Source: Brevibacillus agri
GTDB taxonomy: Bacteria; Bacillota; Bacilli; Brevibacillales; Brevibacillaceae
Direction of reading: 5' to 3'
Assembly: GCF_004117055.1 (NCBI RefSeq)
Contig: NZ_CP026363.1
Location: 3,733,501-3,797,500 of the forward strand
Length of the DNA stretch: 64,000 bases
Position numbers and translations under genes: made by a program. The first letter of the stretch is position 1. Each line of letters begins with the position of its first letter. Positions 23,128 through 32,197 of this stretch are shown here, one piece after another. The notes under the pieces were generated by a model, which saw only the letters and a program-made list of their open reading frames with translations, searched no databases and was not told the DNA's origin.

Positions 23128-24132
23128 CTAGATCGGCATCAGCATCGTAACGGCCAACACCAGTATTGTAATGGCGACGACGAGCTTGACGACAAATCCG
23201 AAGCGGAACGTGCCGAGCAGCATCAGCGTCGTTTTGAAATCAAGCATCGGTCCAAAGACGAGAAAAGCGAGCAGCGAGCTGCTTTGAAACGTGCCCGAAA
23301 ACGATGCGGCAATAAAGGCATCCGCCTCCGAGCAAAGCGAAAACAAGTAAGCCATGCCCATCATGACCAGATGGGACGTAATCGGCGTTTGCCCGATCTC
23401 CACCAAAATGTCGCGGCTCATGAACACTTGCAGGATGCTGCTGACCAACGCCCCGAACAGCAAAAATTTGCCCATGTCGAAAAATTCGTCAACGGCATGC
23501 GCAAAAGTTGCCGACAGCTTGCCCCGCATCGCTTCGCTATGGGCGGCTTCGTGGCGAATTTGCGCCTCTGTCCCGAGCCGCAGCGGGTTCTTTTTCACAA
23601 ACAGCCAGACCAACAAGCCGACGGCCAGCGCGACGAGAAAACCGGCGACTCCCCGGTACAGCGCCATATCCGGCTGCCGCGCGAAGGCGATGTACGTCGA
23701 GGAGAGCACGACCGGATTGACAATCGGTCCGGCGAGTAAAAACACGACGCCGACGGATACGGGCATCCCTTTTTGAATCAGGCGGCGGACAACCGGGACG
23801 ATCGCACACTCGCACACCGGAAACAAAAAGCCGAGCAGCCCGGCAATCGGTAACGCGACGAGCGGATGTTTTGGCATCCAGCGCCTAACCTGCTCTTCCG
23901 AGACAAACGTCTGAATGAAGGCGGAAAAAAACACGCCCAGCAGCACAAACGGGATGGCCTCCAGCAAAATGCTGAGAAAAAACGTTTTGACATCGAGCCA
24001 ACGCGGCGACCATTCTATGCGAAAGCCGGAAAACCAGCTATTCTGGCTGCCAGTGGTAAGCCAGACTACACACAATCCAAGAAGGACGGCCCCTATAATC
24101 TCTATGAGGAAATGACGAATTTTAGCAATCAC
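23128..24132 (-). CDS. Permease (YcgR/ArsP-like, COG0701)
   Basis: A 334-residue polytopic membrane protein with about eight to ten helices. It carries FPVCECAIVPVVRRLIQKGMP and the matching second-half segment LCSEADAFIAASFSG, the signature of COG0701 permeases. These sit in pairs with TIGR03943 proteins and in several bacteria lie in zinc-responsive regions. A Zur-box-like palindrome lies 24 bp upstream of the GTG start. Transport of zinc or a metal complex is inferred, not shown. Confidence 0.85.
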   Translation of the reverse strand: MIAKIRHFLIEIIGAVLLGLCVVWLTTGSQNSWFSGFRIEWSPRWLDVKTFFLSILLEAIPFVLLGVFFSAFIQTFVSEEQVRRWMPKHPLVALPIAGLLGFLFPVCECAIVPVVRRLIQKGMPVSVGVVFLLAGPIVNPVVLSSTYIAFARQPDMALYRGVAGFLVALAVGLLVWLFVKKNPLRLGTEAQIRHEAAHSEAMRGKLSATFAHAVDEFFDMGKFLLFGALVSSILQVFMSRDILVEIGQTPITSHLVMMGMAYLFSLCSEADAFIAASFSGTFQSSSLLAFLVFGPMLDFKTTLMLLGTFRFGFVVKLVVAITILVLAVTMLMPI

Positions 24133-24155
24133 GTAAGCTGTCCACTCCTTTTAGC

Positions 24156-24176
24156 AAATCGTCATCATTCCTAATT
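24156..24176 (-). promoter_or_regulatory. Zur-box-like palindrome upstream of the permease pair
   Basis: AAATCGTCATCATTCCTAAT plus one T matches the Bacillus Zur consensus AAATCGTAATNATTACGATT at about 16 of 20 defined positions. It lies just upstream of the permease start and within the divergent intergenic region, so it could repress the pair when zinc is sufficient. Confidence 0.45.
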
Positions 24177-24271
24177 AGATACTCCTTGCGCACTTTCCTC
24201 CTGGTTCCCGTCTTTTTTTCCGTCCCTTTCCGTTTTATAATGGATAAAACCGACTGTGCGGGGGGAAGAAC

Positions 24272-24673
24272 ATGGAGCTGGAATTTCAGCGTGCTGCTGA
24301 AGAAGGAGACGTTTGCGAGATCCAAACGGTCGATGAAGCGAAGGTAAACAGGCTGCGGCCGAAGATGAGCGAAACAGAAGGCGTCGCCCCTTTGTTCAAG
24401 GCGCTGGCTGACGACACGCGCGCGAAAATCATTTACGCCCTGGCGCTGGAGGGCGAGCTGTGCGTGTGCGATGTCGCGGCCACGATCAACAGCTCGATTG
24501 CCAACACCTCCCACCATCTGCGCTTGCTGCGCAACATGGGGCTTGCGCGGCACCGCAAGGACGGAAAGCTCGTCTACTACGCCCTGGACGACGACCATGT
24601 TCGCCATCTGATTATGTGCGGGATCGAGCATGCGGCCGAATTGAAGCAATCGAAAAAGACAGCTCGTTCTTGA
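24272..24673 (+). CDS. ArsR-family metal-sensing repressor, CadC type
   Basis: A 133-residue winged-helix repressor. It has the CadC metal site: an N-terminal Cys (C15 in GDVCEIQTVDEAKVNRL) and ELCVCD (C64, C66) in the sensor helix; CadC binds Cd, Pb or Zn there. The recognition helix region reads SSIANTSHHLRLLRNMGLARHRKDGKLVYYAL. A -10 TATAAT lies at 24236-24241. A cad-box-like operator stands before the downstream czcO-czcD genes, so this repressor probably controls them. Confidence 0.9.
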   Translation: MELEFQRAAEEGDVCEIQTVDEAKVNRLRPKMSETEGVAPLFKALADDTRAKIIYALALEGELCVCDVAATINSSIANTSHHLRLLRNMGLARHRKDGKLVYYALDDDHVRHLIMCGIEHAAELKQSKKTARS

Positions 24674-24690
24674 TTAGTTCCATTGTGGCT

Positions 24691-24716
24691 CGTCACATTT
24701 GTGGCGGCTTTTTTTA
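24691..24716 (+). terminator. Terminator of the CadC-type gene
   Basis: CGTCAC and GTGGCG form a short stem (one G-T pair) followed by GCTTTTTTT. Confidence 0.65.
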
Positions 24717-24731
24717 TTGTTTTTACCTAAC

Positions 24732-24773
24732 ATTCAAATGATTGTTTGAATATAATAATGAATGTGGTATGAT
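24732..24773 (+). promoter_or_regulatory. cad-box-like operator overlapping the czcO-czcD promoter
   Basis: ATTCAAA (24732-24738)/TTTGAAT (24745-24751) is a perfect inverted repeat. The core TCAAATGATTGTTTGA matches the CadC/CzrA-type consensus TCAAATANNTATTTGA at all but two defined positions. It overlaps a -35 TTGAAT (24746-24751) paired with TATGAT (24768-24773) across 16 bp, an arrangement suited to repression. Confidence 0.7.
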
Positions 24774-24808
24774 TTAGGTAAATTCCCGGCCGAAAGAAGG
24801 GGTCTCCC

Positions 24809-25855
24809 ATGCACGACTACGAAGTCATCATCATTGGCGGCGGCCAGTCCGGCCTTGCGCTGGGCCATTTTTTGCAGCAGCGGCAGGTACGCTTTGTCAT
24901 TCTGGACCAAAACGGACGCGTCGGGGACAGTTGGCGCAAGCGTTACGACTCCCTCGTGCTGTTTACCTCGCGCAAGCACAATGCCCTCCCCGGCCTGGCC
25001 TTTCCCGGAGAGCCGCATACCGTTCCGACGAAAGACGAAGCCGCGGACTATCTGGAGCTGTACGCCAGTCATTTTCAATTGCCCGTCCGTTTGAATACGG
25101 CGGTCGTCTCCGTCGAGCGCACGGCATCGGGCTTTCTCGTGCAGACAGGGCACGAAGCGCTGCGAACGAAAAACGTCGTCGTCGCAACAGGCCCGTTTCA
25201 ATCGCCTTACATCCCGCCGTTTGCCGGGCATTTGGCCCCCGATGCCGTCTCGCTCCATACGGCGCACTACCGAAACGAAAGCCAGCTCCCCGCCGGGCCC
25301 GTCCTCGTCGTCGGCTCAGGCAATTCGGGCGCGCAAATCGCCGTGGAGCTGGCCATGCACCGCCCCGTCATTTTTTCCAGCGGACAGCCGCGCGTTCATC
25401 TGCCTTTGTACGTTTTGGGCAAAACTATTTTTGACTACATGCAGTTGTTTGGCTTGCTGGACGCCCCGCGCTCGTCGTGGGTCGGAAAGCAACTGATGAA
25501 ACGACCTGATCCGATTTTTGGCTACCAAAAACAGATGAAAGCTCTGGCAAAAACTGGCGCCATGCGCATCGCGGCCAGAACCGTTCGCCTTGCGGACAAA
25601 ACCGCCTTTTTCGTGGACGGCGGGCAGGCGAGCTTCCAGAGCGTTTTATGGGCGACCGGATTTCGCCCCGACTACGGCTGGCTGTCCATGGCAGACGTAC
25701 TCGACCCAAGCGGCTGGCCGCGGCATGATCGCGGTGTCACAGCCGTGCCGGGACTGTTTTTTCTCGGGCTTCCCTGGCAGCATACACGCGCCTCCGCGCT
25801 CATGGGCGGCGTGGGAAAAGACGCTTTCTTTCTTGCTGAACAACTCGTCCGCTAA
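24809..25855 (+). CDS. czcO: FAD/NAD(P)-dependent oxidoreductase, CzcO-like
   Basis: A 348-residue flavoprotein monooxygenase-type oxidoreductase (COG2072). FAD-binding IIGGGQSG is at residues 8-15, NADPH-binding VVGSGNSG in the middle, and ATGFRPDYGW near the C-terminus closes the FAD site. In Bacillus subtilis a similar protein (CzcO, formerly TrkA) shares an operon with CzcD; here it lies 27 bp before czcD, so the name rests on that pairing. Its reaction is not established. Confidence 0.8.
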   Translation: MHDYEVIIIGGGQSGLALGHFLQQRQVRFVILDQNGRVGDSWRKRYDSLVLFTSRKHNALPGLAFPGEPHTVPTKDEAADYLELYASHFQLPVRLNTAVVSVERTASGFLVQTGHEALRTKNVVVATGPFQSPYIPPFAGHLAPDAVSLHTAHYRNESQLPAGPVLVVGSGNSGAQIAVELAMHRPVIFSSGQPRVHLPLYVLGKTIFDYMQLFGLLDAPRSSWVGKQLMKRPDPIFGYQKQMKALAKTGAMRIAARTVRLADKTAFFVDGGQASFQSVLWATGFRPDYGWLSMADVLDPSGWPRHDRGVTAVPGLFFLGLPWQHTRASALMGGVGKDAFFLAEQLVR

Positions 25856-25882
25856 AGCGACCCAATAGAGGAGGGCAACACT

Positions 25883-26848
25883 ATGGGATTCCACCATCAC
25901 GACCACGGAGATGGACACGACCATCATCACCATGGAAAAGGAGCGAGCAAAAAAGCGCTGTTCACTTCTTTTCTCATCATCACGGTGTTTTTGATCGTCG
26001 AGACGATCGGCGGCTTTTTGACCAACAGTCTTGCGCTTTTATCCGATGCCGGCCACATGCTGAGCGATGCCCTGGCGCTTCTGCTCAGCCTCGTTGCCTT
26101 GCACTTTGCCGCGCGTCCCCCTTCGGCCAAAAAAACGTTCGGGATGCAGCGTTTTGAAATTCTCGCTGCCTTGACAAACGGCGTCACGCTCGTGCTGATT
26201 TCCTTGTTCATTTTCTGGGAAGGCTTCCAGCGCCTGCTCCAGCCTCCCGAGGTGGCCAGCGGAAAAATGATCGTCATTGCCGCCATCGGTTTGCTCGCCA
26301 ATATCGCCGCTGCCTTCGTCCTCATGCGCGGCGATTACAAGGACAACGTGAACGTGCGCAGCGCCTACCTGCACGTTCTGGGCGACATGCTCGGCTCTGT
26401 CGGCGCCATTCTCGGCGGCATCCTGATGCTCGCTTTCGACTGGTACATCGCCGACCCGCTCATCAGCATTATCGTCGCCTTCCTGATCTTGCTCAGCGCC
26501 TGGCGCGTCACCAAGGAATCGGTCAACATCTTGCTGGAAGGAGCGCCCTCCCGCCTCGACACGACAAAGGTGGAAGCGCGCCTGGGCCAGCTCGACGGCG
26601 TGCGCAAAGTGCACGATCTGCACATCTGGACGGTCACTTCCGGCTTTGACTCGCTGACGTGCCACCTCATCGTCGAGGACGGCTTGCCGAGCTACCCTGT
26701 CCTGGATGCGGCGCTGGAGCTTTTGCAAAAAGAATTTGGCATCACGCACGCGACGATCCAGATTGAGAACTCTTCAATCTCGCACGGCAAGCTGCATTGT
26801 CAGGGAGGGGCGCGGGGGCATGTGCATGAGCACGGACACTCCCGCTGA
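25883..26848 (+). CDS. czcD: Cation diffusion facilitator CzcD (Zn/Co/Cd efflux)
   Basis: A 321-residue CDF transporter exporting divalent metal in exchange for H+ or K+. The N-terminus is a His-rich metal-binding tail (FHHHDHGDGHDHHHHG). Six membrane helices follow; metal-site pairs appear as LLSDAGHMLSDA in helix 2 and YLHVLGDMLGS in helix 5. The C-terminal cytoplasmic domain has VHDLHIWTVTSG. The end is again His-rich (GHVHEHGHSR). The next frame beyond the stop continues with HVHAHRHNHERP, hinting at a lost longer tail. Confidence 0.95.
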   Translation: MGFHHHDHGDGHDHHHHGKGASKKALFTSFLIITVFLIVETIGGFLTNSLALLSDAGHMLSDALALLLSLVALHFAARPPSAKKTFGMQRFEILAALTNGVTLVLISLFIFWEGFQRLLQPPEVASGKMIVIAAIGLLANIAAAFVLMRGDYKDNVNVRSAYLHVLGDMLGSVGAILGGILMLAFDWYIADPLISIIVAFLILLSAWRVTKESVNILLEGAPSRLDTTKVEARLGQLDGVRKVHDLHIWTVTSGFDSLTCHLIVEDGLPSYPVLDAALELLQKEFGITHATIQIENSSISHGKLHCQGGARGHVHEHGHSR

Positions 26849-26920
26849 ACACGCGAACTCACACGTTCACGCACACCGCCATAACCACGAACGTCCCATC
26901 TCCAAGCCCCGCCCCACTGA

Positions 26921-26963
26921 GCAAAAAAAGAACCATCTCCCTTACCAAGAGAGATGGTTCTTC
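26921..26963 (-). terminator. Bidirectional terminator
   Basis: AAGAACCATCTC pairs with GAGATGGTTCTT; on the minus strand seven T follow. It ends acsA and can end the czc operon. Confidence 0.85.
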
Positions 26964-26973
26964 GTCTGTTCGC

Positions 26974-28689
26974 CTAGTCTTCCATCGTGGACAGGTCGCC
27001 TGTCGGCAGGCCCAGCTCCCACGCCTTGAGGACGCGGCGCATGATTTTTCCGGAGCGCGTTTTTGGCAGCTTGTCGCGGAACTCGATTTCGCGCGGTGCG
27101 GCGTGGGCTGCCAGCCCCTCCTTCACGAACTTGCGGATGTCGTCCATCAACGCTTCGCTCGGCTCGTAGCCCGCGCGCAGCGAGATGAACGCCTTGATAA
27201 TTTCGCCCCGCAGCGGATCGGGCTTGCCGATTACCCCTGCTTCGGCGACTGCCGGATGCTCGACCAGCTTGCTCTCGACCTCGAAAGGACCGACGCGCTC
27301 GCCGGACGTGTTGATAACATCGTCAATCCGGCCCTGGAACCAGAAGTAGCCTTCCTCGTCCTTGTAAGCCGAGTCGCCCGACACGTACCAGCCCGGGATG
27401 CTGAAATATTCTGCGTATTTCGCCGGGTTGTTCCAGATTTGTCGCATCATCGACGGCCAGCCGACGCGGATCGCAAGGTTGCCCATCCGGTTTGGCGGCA
27501 GCTCGTTGCCTTGGTCGTCGATAATCGCCGCGTAGACGCCCGGGACAGGCTTGCCCATCGAGCCTGGCTTGATCGGCATGCTGCGGTAGTTGGAAATCAG
27601 TTGGCCGCCAGTCTCTGTCATCCACCAGTTGTCGTGGATGCGGTGGTTGAACACGCGCAGTCCCCAATACACAACCTCCGGATTGAGCGGCTCGCCGACG
27701 CTCAGTACATGGCGCAGGCTGGACAGATCGAAGCGCTTCACAACCTCATCGCCTGCGCCCATCAGCATGCGGAACGCGGTAGGCGCGCTGTACCAGACCG
27801 TTACTTTATATTTTTCAATCGTTTTATACCAGTCTTCCGGAGTGAATCGTCCGCCGCGAATGACGTTCGTGACGCCGTTCAGCCACGGAGCGAAAATGCC
27901 GTACGAAGTGCCTGTCACCCAACCCGGGTCGGCTGTACACCAGTACACATCGTCTTCTTGCAAGTCCAGCACCCATTTTCCTGTCTGGTAGTGCTGAATC
28001 ATCGCGTTGTGGACGTGCAGCACGCCTTTTGGCTTGCCTGTCGAGCCGGACGTGTAGTGCAAAATCATGCCGTCCTCGCGATCCACCCACTCGATCTCCA
28101 GCTCCGAGGATGCTTTTGCCATCGCTTCTTCAAAGCTGACTTGCCCTTCCGCAAGCTCCTCTTTTGCCCCGACAATAATGACGTGCTTGAGGGCTGGCAG
28201 CTCGGATACCGGGATGCGCGGCAGCAGCGCAGGAGTCGTCACAATCGCGGTCGCTTCGCTGTTTTCCAGACGGTCGCGCACCGCTGCTTCCATAAATGCC
28301 TCGAACAAAGGGCCGACAATCGCACCGACCTTCAGCGTTCCTAAAACGCTTACATAAAGCTCTGGGGTACGCGGCATGAAGACGAACACGCGGTCGCCTT
28401 TTGCGATTCCCAGGTCACGCAGTACATTTCCGAATTTATTGGACAGCTCGCTCAGTTGGGCAAAGGTGTAGGCTTCTTCCCGGGTCAAATCGCTGTACAG
28501 CAGCGCGACCTTGTCCTTGCGCTCGGTAGAAAGATGGCGATCAATGGCTTCATAAGCCATATTCACTTTTCCCGTCTCATACCAGGAAAATTGCTTTTCG
28601 ACATCCTTCCAGTCAAAATTGGCGTACGTCTCGTCGTAATTCTCCAGGTTGAATCGGCCTTCTGTCGCCGGAATTTTTTCTACGTTCAT
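26974..28689 (-). CDS. acsA: Acetyl-CoA synthetase
   Basis: AcsA activates acetate to acetyl-CoA through acetyl-AMP. The 571-residue protein has the AMP-binding loop YTSGSTGKPKG, the core WWMTETGGQ, the hinge region GRIDDVINTSGERVGPFEVES and the C-terminal LPKTRSGKIMRR, whose Lys is the site acetylated by AcuA-type enzymes in Bacillus. The length and the start at MNVEKIPATEG match Bacillus AcsA. Divergent from a metallophosphoesterase gene; no acuABC genes are adjacent, unlike in B. subtilis. Confidence 0.92.
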   Translation of the reverse strand: MNVEKIPATEGRFNLENYDETYANFDWKDVEKQFSWYETGKVNMAYEAIDRHLSTERKDKVALLYSDLTREEAYTFAQLSELSNKFGNVLRDLGIAKGDRVFVFMPRTPELYVSVLGTLKVGAIVGPLFEAFMEAAVRDRLENSEATAIVTTPALLPRIPVSELPALKHVIIVGAKEELAEGQVSFEEAMAKASSELEIEWVDREDGMILHYTSGSTGKPKGVLHVHNAMIQHYQTGKWVLDLQEDDVYWCTADPGWVTGTSYGIFAPWLNGVTNVIRGGRFTPEDWYKTIEKYKVTVWYSAPTAFRMLMGAGDEVVKRFDLSSLRHVLSVGEPLNPEVVYWGLRVFNHRIHDNWWMTETGGQLISNYRSMPIKPGSMGKPVPGVYAAIIDDQGNELPPNRMGNLAIRVGWPSMMRQIWNNPAKYAEYFSIPGWYVSGDSAYKDEEGYFWFQGRIDDVINTSGERVGPFEVESKLVEHPAVAEAGVIGKPDPLRGEIIKAFISLRAGYEPSEALMDDIRKFVKEGLAAHAAPREIEFRDKLPKTRSGKIMRRVLKAWELGLPTGDLSTMED

Positions 28690-28851
28690 GCTCTCACTCT
28701 CCTAAACCCCTTAATGGATTCTTCACTACGCAACATTCATAATATTTCTGCACTTTTCGCTAAATTCCTTCTGCCAGAACCTACTTATTCGAAAAGCGCA
28801 GAAATCGAGTATAATGACACTACCTTGGGGATAAAGGAGATGGCCGAAGAG

Positions 28852-29760
28852 ATGTTATGGTTTTTACTGATTGTCGCTGTCGCCTTGCTCTTTGTCAAAG
28901 CGTATCGCAATACATTCGATGTCCATACCAACTATGTTTCCATTCCGCTGCAACCGTCGCAGCATATAGATGATCGGCAAGACTTCGAACCGCTCTCTGT
29001 CTTGCATCTGTCCGATTTGCATATGGAAAATTTGTCGATTGACCCGATGCGGATCGTCCGCGATTTTTCCGGGCAATCGGTCGATTTGATCGCGATTACC
29101 GGAGATTTGCTCGATCGCCATAAAAACATTCCGAAAGCAGTCGCCTACGTCGAGCGGCTGATGCAATTGCAGCCTGCGCTCGGTACGTATGTCGTTTTTG
29201 GCAACCACGACTACGTTCTCTCGCCGCCAAAGCTGGCGCAACTGAAATCGGAGCTGACGCGGATCGGCTGCCGCGTCCTCATCAACGAACATGTGACGGT
29301 CGACCATAAAGGCCAGCCGCTGCACATCATCGGCGTCGACGATTACAGTACGCGCCGCAGCCAACTGGAAAAGTCGTTTCAAGCCGTTCCCGCGACAGGC
29401 GTGCGCCTCGTTCTCACGCACGACCCGAATATCGTCTTGCATATGAAAGATTACGCCTACGATTACTTGCTGGCCGGACATTTTCACGGCGGGCAAATTC
29501 ATTGGCCGCGTCCTTACCACCTCGCCAAAATGGGGAAGTTGCCGCGGCTGAACATGGTCAAAGGGCTGCATGAGATGGACGGACGGCCGTTCTACATTAG
29601 TGAGGGCCTGGGGCAAACAGGGCTGAACGTCCGCCTCCGCTCTCGTCCGGAAATGACACTGCACACGCTAGGCAGCGCAAGCCTGCTTGCGGTCCCAGAG
29701 GCAACGGCAGCACAGCCTTCCGCTTTGCAGGAAAGCGCCGCCACGCTTGCCTTGGAGTAA
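28852..29760 (+). CDS. Membrane-anchored calcineurin-like metallophosphoesterase
   Basis: A 302-residue phosphoesterase. One N-terminal membrane helix (MLWFLLIVAVALLFVKAY) is followed by the metal site: HLSDLHMEN, TGDLLDRH, FGNHDY, LTHDPN and AGHFHGGQIHWP. This is the YkuE/YpbG type, in which substrates are uncertain. The first in-frame ATG overlaps AAAGGAG, so I start at the second ATG (12-base spacing). A TATAAT lies near 28809. The C-terminus is low-complexity (Ala/Gln/Ser). Confidence 0.85.
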   Translation: MLWFLLIVAVALLFVKAYRNTFDVHTNYVSIPLQPSQHIDDRQDFEPLSVLHLSDLHMENLSIDPMRIVRDFSGQSVDLIAITGDLLDRHKNIPKAVAYVERLMQLQPALGTYVVFGNHDYVLSPPKLAQLKSELTRIGCRVLINEHVTVDHKGQPLHIIGVDDYSTRRSQLEKSFQAVPATGVRLVLTHDPNIVLHMKDYAYDYLLAGHFHGGQIHWPRPYHLAKMGKLPRLNMVKGLHEMDGRPFYISEGLGQTGLNVRLRSRPEMTLHTLGSASLLAVPEATAAQPSALQESAATLALE

Positions 29761-29804
29761 TGTATAATAGACCTACGCAAGAGTTTGTAACGGAGGTCTT
29801 CGCT

Positions 29805-30839
29805 GTGGAAAAATGGATGAAGGAAGTCGAGCAAATCAGGCAGGTTACGAACTTGCCGATCGTTTGCGTGAAAGTTTGTGAACACGAGATCAGCCAGACT
29901 CAGCAAGAATGGGAGCAAAAAGGCTGGGAACTTGTTTCGCTTGCGTCTGAGCACGATGCCGCCTACCTCGTGCTGATTGAAGCGATGCAGTGGCCCGCGT
30001 CTTCCCGTTCCTTGCTGAGTCTGTTTTTTTCCCGTCCCGAAGAAAAAGCGCCCCCGACGCTGCACGAGCAGATTGCGGTATGGCTGCAATCCATGGTCAC
30101 AGGATTGCGCCAGGCTCCCCCTGAACGTCTCGATGCCCGCTGGCCGTGGAAGGAAGAGCGCCTCGTCTTTTTGATCGAGCGCAACCGGACGGAAGGCACA
30201 GGCACGTGGGAAGCGTTGCAAAGCTGTTTGCACCCGTTTTTCCGCGAAACGGCTGCCTACGCGCCAAAAGCGTCGAGCCTCGCCTTTTTTGCATTGAGTC
30301 ATGCTTATTCTGTCCTGCTGCTCCCGATCTCAATCCTGGAGGGCGCAAAGGAGCGGGCTGACTTGCTGGAATGGGCATCCGGCCTGTACGACCTGATCTC
30401 GACCGAATGGATGGAGCCTGTGCGCATCATTGTCAGCGCGCCCGTGGCTGCGCCTTCCTCTCTGGAAAAAACGCTCGCCGGGCAACTGCTGTTGTCCCGC
30501 GCCTTGCATCAATACCGGGCACAAGTGATGGTCGCGGGCGACTGGATGTATCCGTTGGAGCGCTGGGCTGCTTCTCTGCCTGCGGAAACGGCGAAGGCGA
30601 TTGCCCGCGAGCTTGCCGCTCTCATGTCTGTGCCGCAAATCAGCAGCGAGCAGCGCGAAACGTTGGAGACGCTGTTCGCGCGGCAGCTCAATGTCAGCGA
30701 GACAGCCCGGCAGCTTTTTTTGCACCGCAACACGCTCTTGTACCGGCTGGACAAGCTGACGGAACAGACGGGCCTTGATCCGCGCCAGTTTCCTGACGCC
30801 GTTTTGCTCCAGCTCTATTTGCTCTTTCGGCAGCATTAA
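29805..30839 (+). CDS. PucR-type C-terminal helix-turn-helix regulator
   Basis: A 344-residue protein. The C-terminal 60 residues (LFARQLNVSETARQLFLHRNTLLYRLDKLTEQTGLDPRQF) are the PucR/CdaR-type helix-turn-helix (HTH_30). The N-terminal 270 residues show no domain I recognise. CGGAGG precedes GTG 29805. It lies directly upstream of the sugar-ABC ATPase gene, so it may control that gene or the importers it serves. Cytosolic; ligand unknown. Confidence 0.8.
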   Translation: MEKWMKEVEQIRQVTNLPIVCVKVCEHEISQTQQEWEQKGWELVSLASEHDAAYLVLIEAMQWPASSRSLLSLFFSRPEEKAPPTLHEQIAVWLQSMVTGLRQAPPERLDARWPWKEERLVFLIERNRTEGTGTWEALQSCLHPFFRETAAYAPKASSLAFFALSHAYSVLLLPISILEGAKERADLLEWASGLYDLISTEWMEPVRIIVSAPVAAPSSLEKTLAGQLLLSRALHQYRAQVMVAGDWMYPLERWAASLPAETAKAIARELAALMSVPQISSEQRETLETLFARQLNVSETARQLFLHRNTLLYRLDKLTEQTGLDPRQFPDAVLLQLYLLFRQH

Positions 30840-30947
30840 CAAAACATTTTGTACATTTCATCCATAGTCTAACTGTCTAAAAATTGTTACTCTTGCAAAA
30901 AGTCATCCGAGAATTGCTCCCCTATCATTCAAGGAGGTGCCTCTTCC

Positions 30948-32063
30948 ATGGCAAAAGTGACACTGAACCACATATACAAGCGGTACGGCGGAAATGTAAC
31001 GGCAGTAGATGATTTTCACCTGGAGATTCAGGATCGGGAGTTTCTCGTCCTCGTCGGGCCGTCCGGCTGCGGAAAATCGACGACGCTGCGGATGATTGCC
31101 GGGCTGGAGGAAATCTCCGAAGGCGATTTGTACATAGGCGACCGCCGCGTCAACGACGTCGCTCCCAAAGATCGGGACATCGCGATGGTATTCCAGAGCT
31201 ACGCGCTCTACCCGCACATGAACGTGTATGAAAACATGGCATTCGGTCTGAAGCTGCGCAAGTTTTCCAAAAGCGACATCGACAAGCGGATTCAGGAAGC
31301 AGCCCGCATCCTCGACATTTCCCACCTGCTGGACCGCAAGCCAAAGGCGCTTTCCGGCGGCCAGCGGCAGCGTGTCGCGCTCGGACGCGCCATCGTGCGG
31401 GAGCCGCAAGTTTTTTTGATGGACGAACCTTTGTCCAACCTCGACGCCAAGCTGCGCGTCCAGATGCGCACAGAAATTTTGAAGCTGCACCAGCGGCTGA
31501 ACACGACGATCATCTACGTGACCCACGACCAGACGGAAGCGATGACGATGGGCGACCGGATCGTCGTCATGAAGGACGGCCTGATTCAGCAAGTGGCGAC
31601 GCCGAACGAGATTTACAACCACCCCGTCAACCTGTTTGTGGCGAGCTTCATCGGCTCCCCGGCGATGAACTTCGTCAAAGGGCAGCTTTCGGAACAGGAC
31701 GGCGCCCTGTACTTCGATGCGGAAAACATCCACGTCCGCTTCCCAGAGGACAAAGCAAGAGTTTTGCGCGACAAAGGCTATGTAAACAAGCCGGCGATCT
31801 TCGGCATCCGCCCGGAGGACATTTACAGCGATGCCGCTTTTATGGAGGCCAATCCGTTCGAAAGCTCGCTTGAGGCGCAGATTGAAGTCGTGGAAAACAT
31901 GGGCTCCGAGCTGTACGTTTACTTCCATAATATCGGCCAGACACAAATGGTCGCCCGCGTGGACTCTCGCGAAGATTTGAAGCCGAAAATGACGGTCAAG
32001 CTCGCCATGGATCTTTCCAAATGTCATCTATTTGACAGCGAGACGGAAGTGGCTGTATTCTAA
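30948..32063 (+). CDS. msmX: Sugar ABC transporter ATP-binding protein (MsmX/UgpC type)
   Basis: A 371-residue importer ATPase. Walker A is GPSGCGKST, the signature is LSGGQRQRVALGRA, Walker B is VFLMDEPLSNLDAKLR, and the C-terminal regulatory OB/TOBE domain begins near residue 235 (GIRPEDIY). No permease or binding-protein genes are adjacent, which is the pattern for MsmX, the one ATPase shared by several oligosaccharide importers in Bacillus. The symbol is therefore by analogy; UgpC-type is possible. AAGGAGG precedes the ATG. Confidence 0.85.
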   Translation: MAKVTLNHIYKRYGGNVTAVDDFHLEIQDREFLVLVGPSGCGKSTTLRMIAGLEEISEGDLYIGDRRVNDVAPKDRDIAMVFQSYALYPHMNVYENMAFGLKLRKFSKSDIDKRIQEAARILDISHLLDRKPKALSGGQRQRVALGRAIVREPQVFLMDEPLSNLDAKLRVQMRTEILKLHQRLNTTIIYVTHDQTEAMTMGDRIVVMKDGLIQQVATPNEIYNHPVNLFVASFIGSPAMNFVKGQLSEQDGALYFDAENIHVRFPEDKARVLRDKGYVNKPAIFGIRPEDIYSDAAFMEANPFESSLEAQIEVVENMGSELYVYFHNIGQTQMVARVDSREDLKPKMTVKLAMDLSKCHLFDSETEVAVF

Positions 32064-32073
32064 TAGCAAAGTG

Positions 32074-32105
32074 AAAAGGAATGTCTTTTCCGGCATTCCT
32101 TTTTC
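32074..32105 (+). terminator. Terminator of the sugar-ABC ATPase gene
   Basis: AAAGGAATG pairs with CATTCCTTT, followed by TTC. Confidence 0.85.
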
Positions 32106-32197
32106 TGTTGTCCTCAACCGTTTTTCGTCCGTGGCGGCTTCTGTACTGCCGCTGCTTTTTTATGGCTACAAATAGAGAAAGAGTGGAGAGAGCAAAC

